A stretch of 64,000 bases of DNA from Sporisorium sorghi (taxonomy: Eukaryota > Basidiomycota > Ustilaginomycetes > Ustilaginales > Ustilaginaceae). Positions within the stretch are counted from its first letter, which is position 1. Each line of letters starts with the position of its first letter. The notes beneath the pieces were generated by a model. That model made no database searches, was not told the origin of the DNA, and saw only the letters and a program-made list of their open reading frames with translations. Positions 17,016 to 24,705 of the stretch are shown one piece after another. The stretch covers positions 102,220-166,219 of the forward strand of contig JALCCG010000014.1 in the NCBI GenBank assembly GCA_023212695.1, written 5' to 3'. The position numbers and the translations under genes are program-made.

Positions 17016-17055
17016 CCGCGAACACGCAGCCTCCTAAGAAGCTGCTGTTTCGCGG
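17016..17055 (-). terminator. Hairpin terminator, minus strand
   Basis: CCGCGAACACGCAGC (17016-17030) faces GCTGCTGTTTCGCGG (17041-17055), a 15-bp imperfect stem. On the minus strand it is followed by TATTTTTATG. With the next hairpin it ends minus-strand transcription before the 48-codon ORF unit. The surrounding 16966-17458 interval holds no gene I can support. Confidence 0.6.
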
Positions 17056-17087
17056 CGAAAAGCCAAAAGTCGGCTTATAATCAAAAA

Positions 17088-17111
17088 GGGATACGACCGT
17101 CATCGTATCCC
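17088..17111 (-). terminator. Second hairpin terminator, minus strand
   Basis: GGGATACGA (17088-17096) and TCGTATCCC (17103-17111) form a perfect 9-bp stem with a 6-nt loop and a TTTTTG tail on the minus strand. It is the probable end of transcripts coming from the YdcF-like gene about 350 bp upstream. Confidence 0.75.
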
Positions 17112-17458
17112 GCTTAACAGCAGTATTCACGAAAGGTTACTGATTACGGCATAGTAACAAAACACGGTGGTGTTCCCGATGGTTCTCATTCCAAGCTATA
17201 ATCAAGATTGGAACTTACTATGCCTGATATTCGGTTAAGGGAAAACCACCATTACCATATTAGCAGTCATTTAAAACATCTCCTTTCATAAGAAACAAGA
17301 ATTGAAATGCCCTTACACATCCATAGTTTGGCATAATCACTTACGGTTACTCAATGTAAAATATAAATATAAACAAACTTTATTTGGTAAGCTGCTCTCC
17401 AACAAGTTCGAACCTTCATCGAAGAACCGCATACACACAGCGAAAATCCTGACATTTT

Positions 17459-18067
17459 TCAAATATCAATTTCCGCATCCATAAAATATCGGCCCGTTAC
17501 GCCACTGATCACTTTATGGAGTTCACCCATCGCTCGTTTCACTTCAACAGGCTCGGTCCACCAATTATCTCTTCTCCCTTTGGCACGATGGTCCGGGCTC
17601 CAGACAAACTCATACCAAGGCGGCATGAAGGTCTTGAGCAGGAGCTGGCATCGGCGCATATGACTGGGCGCACTGACAAACAACAACCGCTGGATTTGCT
17701 GTAATCCAAGGGCCCGGTCGAGTACGATCAGGGAAGCTATCACATTCTCTTTGGTATGGTTAGACATCGTTTCAATGAAGATGGACTCCGGTGGAACGCC
17801 CATCTTCACGGCTTCATCTCGCATCATGGTCGCCTCTGGTTGATCCCATTCACCGAATCGGTCTCCGCCAGCAAATAAAATATAGGGTGCGCGACCATCG
17901 TTGTACAGTTCAACCGCTTTCCACACTCGATCCAGATTTTTGCCTCCAAATACAAAGATGATATCTGCCAACTGTGTGCCGTCATCAACTTCGGATTCCA
18001 CTCCAAACACCGCTTTGGTAATCTGTTCTCTCGATAATGCCTCTGGTTTCATCTGTGAGATCAGCAT
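17459..18067 (-). CDS. YdcF/SanA-like DUF218 protein
   Basis: About 202 residues with the DUF218 core: ADIIFVFGGKNLDRVWKAVELY, ILFAGGDRF, the acidic MMRDEAV segment, TKENVIASL and VSAPSHMRRCQLLLKTF. The ATG at 18067 follows GGGAGGTG, whereas the longer reading from 18082 has no ribosome site. Unlike many relatives it lacks a membrane anchor, so it is probably cytoplasmic. DUF218 proteins bind S-adenosylmethionine or act in envelope biogenesis, and the function here is unknown. Its first codons overlap the tail of a broken GNAT gene. Confidence 0.8.
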   Translation of the reverse strand: MLISQMKPEALSREQITKAVFGVESEVDDGTQLADIIFVFGGKNLDRVWKAVELYNDGRAPYILFAGGDRFGEWDQPEATMMRDEAVKMGVPPESIFIETMSNHTKENVIASLIVLDRALGLQQIQRLLFVSAPSHMRRCQLLLKTFMPPWYEFVWSPDHRAKGRRDNWWTEPVEVKRAMGELHKVISGVTGRYFMDAEIDI

Positions 18068-18457
18068 ACGAGCACCTCCCATTTGTTATGTTGATGGCAA
18101 ACCATGCCTGCTATATCTGTTGCATTTCCCTTTCCCCAGTACTCTTCACCAATCCAATAAGCAATTTCACCATTATCATAGCGCTGATAATTAGTTAATG
18201 CGATCGCACCATATACCGTCCCTGTTTGCCTGTCACAAACAGCAAATTCATATGACTTATCCGCATCAATTTTGTATATGATGTTCTATCCATGACAAAG
18301 CACAATCAAGTATATAAGGGTATGGCAGCGTGAGTGTGCTTTTATATATATTGTAGTTATTGCATAGCCTGACAACTGTTTCAGCATCCGATTCCCTGAA
18401 TAAGCGAAGCAATAATCTCTCCGTCGTCATCGTTTTATTGATCTCGTCATATATCAT
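18061..18457 (-). pseudogene. Frameshifted and truncated GNAT acetyltransferase (RimJ/RimL-like)
   Basis: The first frame reads MTTERLLLRLFRESDAETVV... to ALSWIEHHIQN and stops. The following bases, one frame over, continue the same protein with DADKSYEFAVCDRQTG, ALTNYQRYDNGEIAYW and GEEYWGKGNAT. The reading then ends after about 20 unrelated residues, where the final alpha-beta part of the fold should be. So there is one frameshift near 18265-18275 and a lost C-terminus. It is RimJ/RimL-like by its opening TERLLLR. Confidence 0.75.
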
Positions 18458-18593
18458 TTCACTTCGCCTCTTTCATAAAAAAGTATTGAACTGCCCTGGA
18501 TCCCGGTCGTCACTCTCTATTGTCACTCGCTCCTCGGCGCAATACTGGTTATTTTCGCCTATCATACCATAATCATCTATGGCTAAACATGAC

Positions 18594-18621
18594 AAAAAAG
18601 GCCGGATTTCTCATCCCGACC
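18594..18621 (-). terminator. Terminator of the adaptive-response operon
   Basis: On the minus strand GGTCGGGA pairs with TCCGGCC across a short loop and is followed by TTTTTTG. It lies about 80 bp after the stop of the radical SAM gene that ends the operon. Confidence 0.65.
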
Positions 18622-18698
18622 AAACAGATAATTTCTATGATCTTACAAACTAGCGAATCCACGAAGCCATCACCCGCAGACTCGCCAACCCCGGCCTC

Positions 18699-19526
18699 TT
18701 AAGGCTCAAACCCCTGTTGGCTCACGAATAACTGCTCCTTCGGAAACGCCTGGCTAAACCGATCATAAACGATCTGATAGGCAGCTGGATCGTACCATTC
18801 CTCAAGTCCAAGCTCTTCATACAGCACCTGAACAGGCAGCCTCTTCGTCCGTTTCCCGCCGCTGCCGTCGCCCATGAAATAATCGTCGATGCACACGCGA
18901 TTCACAAGCGGCCGCAGGATCTCGGGAAAAGCCGCCGTGCTCGGAAGCACGGGAGCGATCGCTGCCTGAGTGGGAATCCCAGCGTCTCTCAGCAGCTCGA
19001 GTGTTTTCAGTCTGGCTTGGACCGGCGGTGCAGATGGCGTAAAATGCTTGCGGATGTCCTCACGGTCGGTCTCAACCGTCATGCTGACCCGCACCCGATC
19101 TCCTAACTGCTGCAGCAGATCGATATCCCGCCGGACTAAGGGACTTCGTGTCTGCACGAACAGGAAATCCGGCGGTTCGCCGACCATGACCTCAAGCAGC
19201 GCGCGAGTTACTTGTTCCTTGGCCTCGACCGGCTGATACGGATCGGTGCTGGAAGACATGAAGATCGTAACGGGCCCCTTCGTTTTGGCACGTTTCAGTT
19301 CTTTGCGCAGAATGGCTGCAGATTCCAGCTTAACGTCAACCCAGCTGCCCCACTCCCCATTGCGAAAGATCGATACCGGCATTTGCCGGACATAACAATA
19401 AGAACAAGCGAAGGTACAGCCTGTGTACGGATTTAAAGTATGGCTGTATCCGTTCAGAAATCCCGTTCCTTTATTCAACAGGGTCTTGGGGGTCTTATAG
19501 AGCACTTCACTTTTAATATCAAACAC
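18699..19526 (-). CDS. SPL-family radical SAM protein
   Basis: The protein carries a radical SAM iron-sulfur motif CTFACSYCY (CxxxCxxC) preceded by HTLNPYTG, and the family segments IFMSSSTDPYQPVEAKEQVTR and SMTVETDRE. These are typical of COG1533, the spore photoproduct lyase-like group. I chose a GTG start at 19526 (275 residues) because a TATAAT sequence lies at 19553-19548, inside any longer reading. ATG 19571 or GTG 19589 would give up to 296 residues. It follows the 2OG-Fe(II) oxygenase on the same strand. A DNA-lesion or nucleic-acid role is suggested only by context and family. Confidence 0.8.
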   Translation of the reverse strand: MFDIKSEVLYKTPKTLLNKGTGFLNGYSHTLNPYTGCTFACSYCYVRQMPVSIFRNGEWGSWVDVKLESAAILRKELKRAKTKGPVTIFMSSSTDPYQPVEAKEQVTRALLEVMVGEPPDFLFVQTRSPLVRRDIDLLQQLGDRVRVSMTVETDREDIRKHFTPSAPPVQARLKTLELLRDAGIPTQAAIAPVLPSTAAFPEILRPLVNRVCIDDYFMGDGSGGKRTKRLPVQVLYEELGLEEWYDPAAYQIVYDRFSQAFPKEQLFVSQQGFEP

Positions 19527-19606
19527 CCCGTTTCTGCACTTTCTTCTATTATACCATGTCTCTCCAGGCATCCTGGCCGGGGAATCCACCCCACTTATGA
19601 ACCCTT

Positions 19607-20320
19607 TTACTTCGCATCATGAAAAATAATCCCTAGGCTGTACCTGGTCCCTGCCGTGATGGTGCTAACGCCGTGCCGCAGCGTGGTTCGGTAATACCCT
19701 CGGGTCCCCTGAACGGGCCGATGGTTGGTCGGAAAAATCAGTCCCGCGCCCTGTTCCAAAGTAATGACATGCCCCCGGCTCTGTGCCCGCGGCCGCTGTT
19801 CAACCAACAGAAACTCTCCGCCCGCGTAATCGACTTCCTTCTCATTCAGAACGAATACCACTTGGAACGGGAAGAATTCATCTCCATACAAATCCTGATG
19901 CAGACAGTTGTAGCCGCCCTTCTCATATTTCAAAATGAGCGGTGTAGAGCGCCCCTGCCCTTGCGAATGGCACATCTCAAGGAACTCAGCCAAGGTCCCA
20001 GGGTACCGCTCCTCGCTTCCCAGCTGCGTCAGCCAGCGGTTGGCTGTCAGTGCAAGCTCAGGATAGAAGCCTTCCCGAAGCTGTTGCAGGAGTCCTGGCA
20101 GCGGGGCCTGATAGTACTTGTACTCCCCAACCCCAAAGCGGTGTCTAGCCATGTTAATGGTATTGCGAAACCGCTCCTCTTCCGAATAGGTATTTATGAT
20201 CCCTGTACATTCCTCAGGCAGCAGAAGCTTTGGAATGACAGCATATCCCTGCTCATCCAAAGCTCCCTGTATCCCTTCCCAATGTAGTCCCGAGATTCGC
20301 TCCTGCAACGATCTAGACAT
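19607..20320 (-). CDS. 2OG-Fe(II) oxygenase (COG3826-like) in the ada operon
   Basis: The 237-residue protein has the iron-binding triad: His141 and Asp143 in NCLHQDLYGDEFFPFQVV, and His216 in TTLRHGVSTITAG. Arg226 is the probable 2-oxoglutarate ligand. Its start overlaps the adaB stop by 8 bp and has GGAG six bases upstream. AlkB dioxygenases remove alkyl groups from DNA, but this is not a canonical AlkB by motif. Linkage to adaA and adaB makes oxidative dealkylation of DNA or nucleotides a reasonable hypothesis. Confidence 0.85.
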   Translation of the reverse strand: MSRSLQERISGLHWEGIQGALDEQGYAVIPKLLLPEECTGIINTYSEEERFRNTINMARHRFGVGEYKYYQAPLPGLLQQLREGFYPELALTANRWLTQLGSEERYPGTLAEFLEMCHSQGQGRSTPLILKYEKGGYNCLHQDLYGDEFFPFQVVFVLNEKEVDYAGGEFLLVEQRPRAQSRGHVITLEQGAGLIFPTNHRPVQGTRGYYRTTLRHGVSTITAGTRYSLGIIFHDAK

Positions 20321-20861
20321 ACTCCGCGGTCTCCTTCACCGGGACACGCCCGCGCTCCAGCTGAAGCAGCCAGGTCTTCATCTCAAGCCCTCCGCGATAA
20401 CCGGTCAAAGCCCCGCTCTTGCCAATTACCCGGTGGCACGGCACGGTTATAAGCAATGGATTGGCTCCGATAGCCGCTCCAACGGCACGAACCGCGGCCG
20501 GCTTTCCAATCTGGTTGGCGATGTCCGTATACGTATAGGTCTCGCCATACGGAATATGGCATAACGCATTCCATACAGCCGATTGAAAGGCGGTACCTTT
20601 GTAATCCATAGGCATTTCGAACCGGTCTCTGTTCCCCTGAAAATACTCGGCTAACTCTTCCGAATATACCTGCATTTTCGCATCATCCCGCACAAGCTCG
20701 CTGCCAGGGAACCTGGCGTTCACCCAGTCCGCTAACTCTTCTAACGGCTTATCCTGCGAGCCGACATAACATAATCCTTCCTTCGTAGCCGCCAGATATA
20801 CATTCCAGTTGTCATGAGTCAGTCGAGTCCAGTAGATTATTGTATTATCGGATTTCATCAT
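20313..20861 (-). CDS. adaB: Methylated-DNA--protein-cysteine methyltransferase (Ogt/AdaB type)
   Basis: This 182-residue suicide repair protein transfers O6-methyl from guanine to its own Cys142 in the ITVPCHRVIG motif. The family helix-turn-helix region QSAVWNALCHIPYGETYTY and the asparagine-hinge-like IGANPLLI are present. The ATG at 20861 has GGAGGTG upstream and overlaps the adaA end by 17 bp, as in the B. subtilis adaA-adaB operon. Its length is normal for the family. The symbol adaB is used because of this operon structure. Ogt would be the alternative. Confidence 0.92.
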   Translation of the reverse strand: MMKSDNTIIYWTRLTHDNWNVYLAATKEGLCYVGSQDKPLEELADWVNARFPGSELVRDDAKMQVYSEELAEYFQGNRDRFEMPMDYKGTAFQSAVWNALCHIPYGETYTYTDIANQIGKPAAVRAVGAAIGANPLLITVPCHRVIGKSGALTGYRGGLEMKTWLLQLERGRVPVKETAEYV

Positions 20862-21447
20862 GATCCTGCACCTCCATGCTTGTATTATTCAACACATATT
20901 GCCCGCGATAACGGAGTGGAGTAACCCCCGTCTTCTTCTTAAACAAGGTGATAAAATAAGCCGTATTGTCCAAACCCACCTTATGGCCGATATCCGAAAT
21001 GGTTAATCCGGAATCCCTAAGGAGCGCCTTGGCTTTGTCCATCCGGTAATCCTGGATGTACTCCATCGGGGTCAACCCTTTTACGCGTTTAAATATCCGG
21101 TGCAGATGATACGGGCTGCCGTGGCTCACATCGGCCAATACATCGAGTGTCAAATGCTCCGTGTAGTGGTTGTCGATATACTCCGTAACCAGCTCAATCC
21201 ATTCATGGTCCGGTAGACGTTCTCCTGTCGGCTTGCACCGTTTGCATGGTCGGAAGCGTTCGGCCCTCGCTTCATCCGGGGATTGGAACACGCGCACATT
21301 TTCAAATTTCGGGGGTCTGGATTTACAGGATGGCCGGCAGAAAATCCCGGTTGTCTGCACCGCGTAGAAAAACTTGCCGTCACTCTCTTTATCATTGCTG
21401 ATGATGGCCTTCCACTGTGCTTCGGTTGGCTGAATTCGGTTTGCCAC
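20845..21447 (-). CDS. adaA: AdaA: DNA methylphosphotriester methyltransferase and AraC-type activator
   Basis: The 200-residue protein has the Ada zinc domain, with four cysteines at residues 37, 41, 68 and 71 (TTGIFCRPSC...RFRPCKRC). Cys37 corresponds to the acceptor that takes methyl groups from phosphotriesters. An AraC-type double HTH follows (LTLDVLADVSHGSPYHLHRIF and DIGHKVGLDNTAYFITLFK). Methylated AdaA activates transcription of the adaptive response genes. It is divergent from alkA over 146 bp, so one activator can serve both sides. Confidence 0.95.
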   Translation of the reverse strand: MANRIQPTEAQWKAIISNDKESDGKFFYAVQTTGIFCRPSCKSRPPKFENVRVFQSPDEARAERFRPCKRCKPTGERLPDHEWIELVTEYIDNHYTEHLTLDVLADVSHGSPYHLHRIFKRVKGLTPMEYIQDYRMDKAKALLRDSGLTISDIGHKVGLDNTAYFITLFKKKTGVTPLRYRGQYVLNNTSMEVQDHDEIR

Positions 21448-21467
21448 GTTTCCTCACCTCCGCTAAC

Positions 21468-21501
21468 ATTATAACCACAGGATGGATTCGCTGTACGCTT
21501 T
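21468..21501 (-). promoter_or_regulatory. adaA promoter with candidate Ada box
   Basis: On the minus strand a TATAAT -10 lies at 21473-21468. AAAGCGTACAGCG lies at 21501-21489, overlapping the -35 position. The AAAGCG core resembles the E. coli Ada box (AAAGCGCA). The placement fits activation by methylated AdaA. Confidence 0.5.
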
Positions 21502-21593
21502 TTGGAATAGAAGAGCAAGATAACAAAATTATACGATCCGCATTTATGTTACAACTAGTATAGATAATCTTATGAACGAAAGGAACCGTGAAC

Positions 21594-22553
21594 ATGCGAG
21601 ATTCAAAACCTATGCCAAGCGGCACAATTCCTGCGCACAGCTGGGAGGATCTTCAGCATTCGTTAAAGCTGCACGTGCCGAAGGAATTCAGTTTTACCGA
21701 GAACCTCCATTATTTGCAGAGATCGCCAAACGAATGTCTCTATCATATTCAACATGACGCGATATACAGAGCGCTTTCTCTCGATTCAGGGATGGTGGTC
21801 ATTGAAGTTACCGAGCTGCCTCAAGAACAGGCTATCCTTGTAAGGTTTCTGGGCGATACTGCCCCAACGGAATGGAGCAAGCGTGCGGAAGTGGCGATTT
21901 ATGTCCGGGACTGGTTTGATCTGAACACCGATCTGGTTCCCTTCTACGCCATGGCACAGAAGGATCCTCTGCTCAGTCGAGCCCTTCATTCCTTCTATGG
22001 ACTGCGCAACATGGGCATCCCCGACCTGTTCGAGGCGCTGTGTTGGGGTATTCTGGGACAGCAGATTAACCTGACTTATGCTTATACGTTAAAAAGACGA
22101 TTCGTCGAGGCTTTTGGCCGCCGCGTGGAATGTGAAGGAGAGATTTACTGGTTATTCCCCCGGCCCGAGGACATTGCACATCTAAACGTGCAGGACCTGG
22201 AGGGGCTCCGTATGACCGTGAAAAAATGCGAGTACCTCATCGGGGTGGCACAGCTTATGGCGGAAGGAGAATTGACGAAAGAGCAGCTGCTTGATACGAA
22301 TAGCTTAAAAGAAGCGGAGAAACAACTTGTAAGCATTCGCGGCATCGGTCCGTGGACGGCCAACTATGTGCTGATGCGCTGCCTCCGGATGCCCGCGGCA
22401 TTCCCCATCGACGATGTCGGGCTGCACAATGCCATCAAACATCTGCTGGGTTCGGAGAAGAAACCGACAAAGAAGGAGATTCTGGCACTATCGGCAGCAT
22501 GGGCGAATTGGGAATCCTACGCTACCTTTTACCTCTGGAGGTTTCTCTATTAA
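21594..22553 (+). CDS. alkA: AlkA-type DNA-3-methyladenine glycosylase
   Basis: The protein of about 319 residues is a helix-hairpin-helix glycosylase with RGIGPWTANYVLMR followed by FPIDDVGL, whose second Asp (about residue 274) is the expected catalytic residue. It also has ALCWGILGQQINLTYA. It excises alkylated purines and starts base-excision repair. The ATG at 21594 is 8 bp after AAAGGAA, whereas a GTG at 21588 would be too close. It is divergent from adaA and presumably induced with it. A shared terminator follows. Confidence 0.93.
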   Translation: MRDSKPMPSGTIPAHSWEDLQHSLKLHVPKEFSFTENLHYLQRSPNECLYHIQHDAIYRALSLDSGMVVIEVTELPQEQAILVRFLGDTAPTEWSKRAEVAIYVRDWFDLNTDLVPFYAMAQKDPLLSRALHSFYGLRNMGIPDLFEALCWGILGQQINLTYAYTLKRRFVEAFGRRVECEGEIYWLFPRPEDIAHLNVQDLEGLRMTVKKCEYLIGVAQLMAEGELTKEQLLDTNSLKEAEKQLVSIRGIGPWTANYVLMRCLRMPAAFPIDDVGLHNAIKHLLGSEKKPTKKEILALSAAWANWESYATFYLWRFLY

Positions 22554-22565
22554 TCGCAGATAGAA

Positions 22566-22616
22566 AAAGGGATATCTCCCACAACTGCGGCGCAGTCTGT
22601 AAGGAGACATCCCTTT
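22566..22616. terminator. Bidirectional terminator after alkA
   Basis: AAAGGGATATCTCC (22566-22579) pairs with GGAGACATCCCTTT (22603-22616) with A/T flanks on both sides. It serves convergent alkA and the minus-strand secreted protein gene. Confidence 0.75.
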
Positions 22617-22643
22617 CTTAGCGATGATTTCTATCTAGAATAC

Positions 22644-23117
22644 CTATTCGATGAAATATAATTTGCCGTCAACCTCAAGCGAGATCGCGGATTGTGCCAG
22701 ATCGTACTTCAGCTTTTTGGCATAATCCACCACTTGATTGAGCGAATCCTTGTCGAGCTTTTCGGCAAAAGCATACACAATCGTAACCTTTTCCTTGATC
22801 AGGGTTTTATTGTTGTCCACCCATGCGCCTTCACCCGGAATCGCGGTAGCACCGCCAAACCAACCGGACAGTTTCGTCAAGGTCTGATCAACAAACTTCT
22901 GATGTGCCGCATCTGTAATCGGAATGTCCCCTTTCACGGTGGAAGGGACATAAATTTTCACCACATGATCCAGATGGAATTGATCGTTCAGGGCACTTTG
23001 TGTAATGGCAGTAGCCGTCGGGTTCCCCTCCGCACTGAAAGACTGCTGAACCGGTACCACGATAAGCGTTAACAACAACGCTGCAGCGAATGCAATAAGC
23101 CAACCTTTTCTCTTCAT
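22644..23117 (-). CDS. Small secreted protein, DUF3574-like
   Basis: The 157-residue product has a signal peptide (MKRKGWLIAFAAALLLTLIV, cleavage near SFSAEG). Its mature domain contains KIYVPSTVKGDIPITDAAHQ, KLSGWFGGATAIPGEGAW and KVTIVYAFAEKLD. The layout (opening strand, small GG-containing turn, long helix, closing strand) resembles DUF3574, but I am not sure. The ATG at 23117 is 8 bp from GAGGAG. Longer readings from 23213 would bury the signal peptide. No neighbour suggests a function. Confidence 0.65.
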   Translation of the reverse strand: MKRKGWLIAFAAALLLTLIVVPVQQSFSAEGNPTATAITQSALNDQFHLDHVVKIYVPSTVKGDIPITDAAHQKFVDQTLTKLSGWFGGATAIPGEGAWVDNNKTLIKEKVTIVYAFAEKLDKDSLNQVVDYAKKLKYDLAQSAISLEVDGKLYFIE

Positions 23118-23280
23118 CTTCATTTCTCCTCTATGTATGGTCTCGTTCTCCCCGCACGAACCGCTGGCAACCTTTCCTATGCTGGCCGCCAACCGGACGG
23201 TGCAAACTAGCACATATTATATAATGGACTTAACCTGCCAGCTATGGGGCATACGGATTATATTATGCGGATTCATGCAA

Positions 23281-23324
23281 AAAAGCCGATATTCCCGATG
23301 TAAAAACTCAGGAAAATCGACTTT
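23281..23324 (-). terminator. Terminator of the HTH/F1-beta-like gene
   Basis: Minus strand: AAAGTCGATTTTCC (23324-23311) faces GGAATATCGGCTTTT (23295-23281), followed by T residues and GCATG. The position, 27 bp past the stop codon, fits the end of that transcript. Confidence 0.6.
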
Positions 23325-23350
23325 ATGCTGAAACAGAGCTTATTCTACCG

Positions 23351-24397
23351 TTATTTGATCGTACCGATCCAGGATAAACTCTCCACCGATCGATGATCCA
23401 TACTGCCATTTAGGATAGCCTGAACGTCATCTAGTGTTTCTAGCAGCGATACCCGCTCGCCCTGTAATCTGGTATATGCTTCCGCAACGTAAAAAGGCTG
23501 CGTAAGATAGGCTTCCAGCCGTTCTCCCCGCTCATATACTTCCGTCTCGGATGCCGGAATGGCTTGCAGGCCTCGCACTTGAACCAGCGAACGCAGCTCA
23601 CGGTAACGCCGCAGCAGTTTCTGGGCACGCTGCTGAACCGACAGGTGATGCTGATCCAGATGGACTCCTTCCAATACGGAAGATGTGGAGTATAACGGAT
23701 TTACGGCCGGAAACATATGTCTGGCAGCCAGGTCCGCATCAAAATACCACAGCGTCTCCAGGGGACCGTAAGGCAAATCCTCATCAACAGCTGCACCTTT
23801 TAGATCCACAAGAAAAGTCGTGACATTCTCAATGCCTTCTTGTTGAAAACGTTCCTGAAGATCATAGATCTTCCCGGTTAAGACGTGCTCCCGGTCTGCT
23901 GCAAATACAATCTCCTTCTCCCTACTTGTATTCGCCACGATTGAATAAGTTTCTTCTATAGAGTTGGCCACCCGCTGTACATCATTAAGCATGTCCTGCA
24001 GCTCCGGATATTCACCTTCCGGCTTCAGCAGAATCGTCACATAACCTCCCGCCTTGAAGTGGTGGAACAATTCCCCCAGCAGCACAAGCTGACCCATTCC
24101 GGGACGGGCGACTAAACCGACGGTGCCGCCTTTTGCCAGCGGAGCAAATAAATCGAGCGGCTTGATGCCTGTTTCGATCATATCCACCCTTTCCCCGCGC
24201 AGGATCAGTTCATCTAAACTGCATTTCGCCAGGGATGCCAGTGCGGCAATGGTGCGGACTTCCGCCCGTCCCACGGGGATTTTTCCCGTGCACAGATTGG
24301 AGACCGTAGCAGGCCGCAGTCCAACGGATTTGGCTGCGCTAGTCAGGTTCGGAACCCTTTGTCGTAACAGTGATACATTGAGCTTCAGATTATCCAT
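23351..24397 (-). CDS. HTH domain fused to a degenerate F1-ATPase beta-subunit-like body
   Basis: The 348-residue protein starts with an XRE-like HTH (NLTSAAKSVGLRPATVSNLC, residues 17-36, LDELIL near 62). From residue 74 it follows the F1 beta subunit: IETGIKPLDLFAPLAKGG, a P-loop position reading ARPGMGQL (97-104) instead of GGAGVGKT, a Walker-B-like TTFLVD, then FPAVNPLYSTSS (229-240), LLRRYRELRSLVQVRG, YLTQPFYVAEAY and ETLDDVQAILNG. The beta-barrel N-terminus and about 60 residues after Walker B are missing. The loss of the P-loop Lys and Thr argues against ATP hydrolysis. It stands alone, away from any atp operon. A DNA-binding regulator built on a dead ATPase fold is the likely reading. 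Confidence 0.85.
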   Translation of the reverse strand: MDNLKLNVSLLRQRVPNLTSAAKSVGLRPATVSNLCTGKIPVGRAEVRTIAALASLAKCSLDELILRGERVDMIETGIKPLDLFAPLAKGGTVGLVARPGMGQLVLLGELFHHFKAGGYVTILLKPEGEYPELQDMLNDVQRVANSIEETYSIVANTSREKEIVFAADREHVLTGKIYDLQERFQQEGIENVTTFLVDLKGAAVDEDLPYGPLETLWYFDADLAARHMFPAVNPLYSTSSVLEGVHLDQHHLSVQQRAQKLLRRYRELRSLVQVRGLQAIPASETEVYERGERLEAYLTQPFYVAEAYTRLQGERVSLLETLDDVQAILNGSMDHRSVESLSWIGTIK

Positions 24398-24412
24398 GTG
24401 CGTGCACCCTTT

Positions 24413-24694
24413 TTAATAGTGGATTGATTTTGTGCTTTTTTCCATAAAAGAATCTGCTGTGCAGACAAACAACCCCTCATCCGGTTCAAAAATGTTGTGA
24501 TCAAACTGCTCGAATTCCGCGATTTTGGCCTGAGGCAGTGATTGTTTGTATTGTTTCCACTGCTTCTAATGAAACCTAGGACTTGGTTTTATGCCACGGA
24601 TCATAAGGACTGGGCAAGACAACAGCGTCAGATCGTTCCACAGTTCTACTTTCGCTGTTACAGAGCATGTAAGGCAGAGGGCTTCATCCATCAT
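24413..24694 (-). pseudogene. Alpha/beta-hydrolase C-terminal remnant with an in-frame stop
   Basis: A single minus-strand frame of 94 codons encodes ELWNDLTLLSCPVLMIRG, the strand-and-turn before the catalytic acid in alpha/beta hydrolases. A TAG follows, then in the same frame YKQSLPQAKIAEFEQFDHNI (the catalytic-His region, HN) and FVCTADSFMEK. The N-terminal two thirds, with the nucleophile, are absent. This accounts for the 24398-24705 interval, where nothing else is seen. Confidence 0.6.
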
Positions 24695-24705
24695 TAGCCC
24701 CCCTC

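Noticed and set aside
23351..24397. A genuine ATP synthase beta subunit
   Set aside because: The P-loop lacks Lys and Thr, the N-terminal barrel is missing, an HTH is present instead, and no other atp gene is near.
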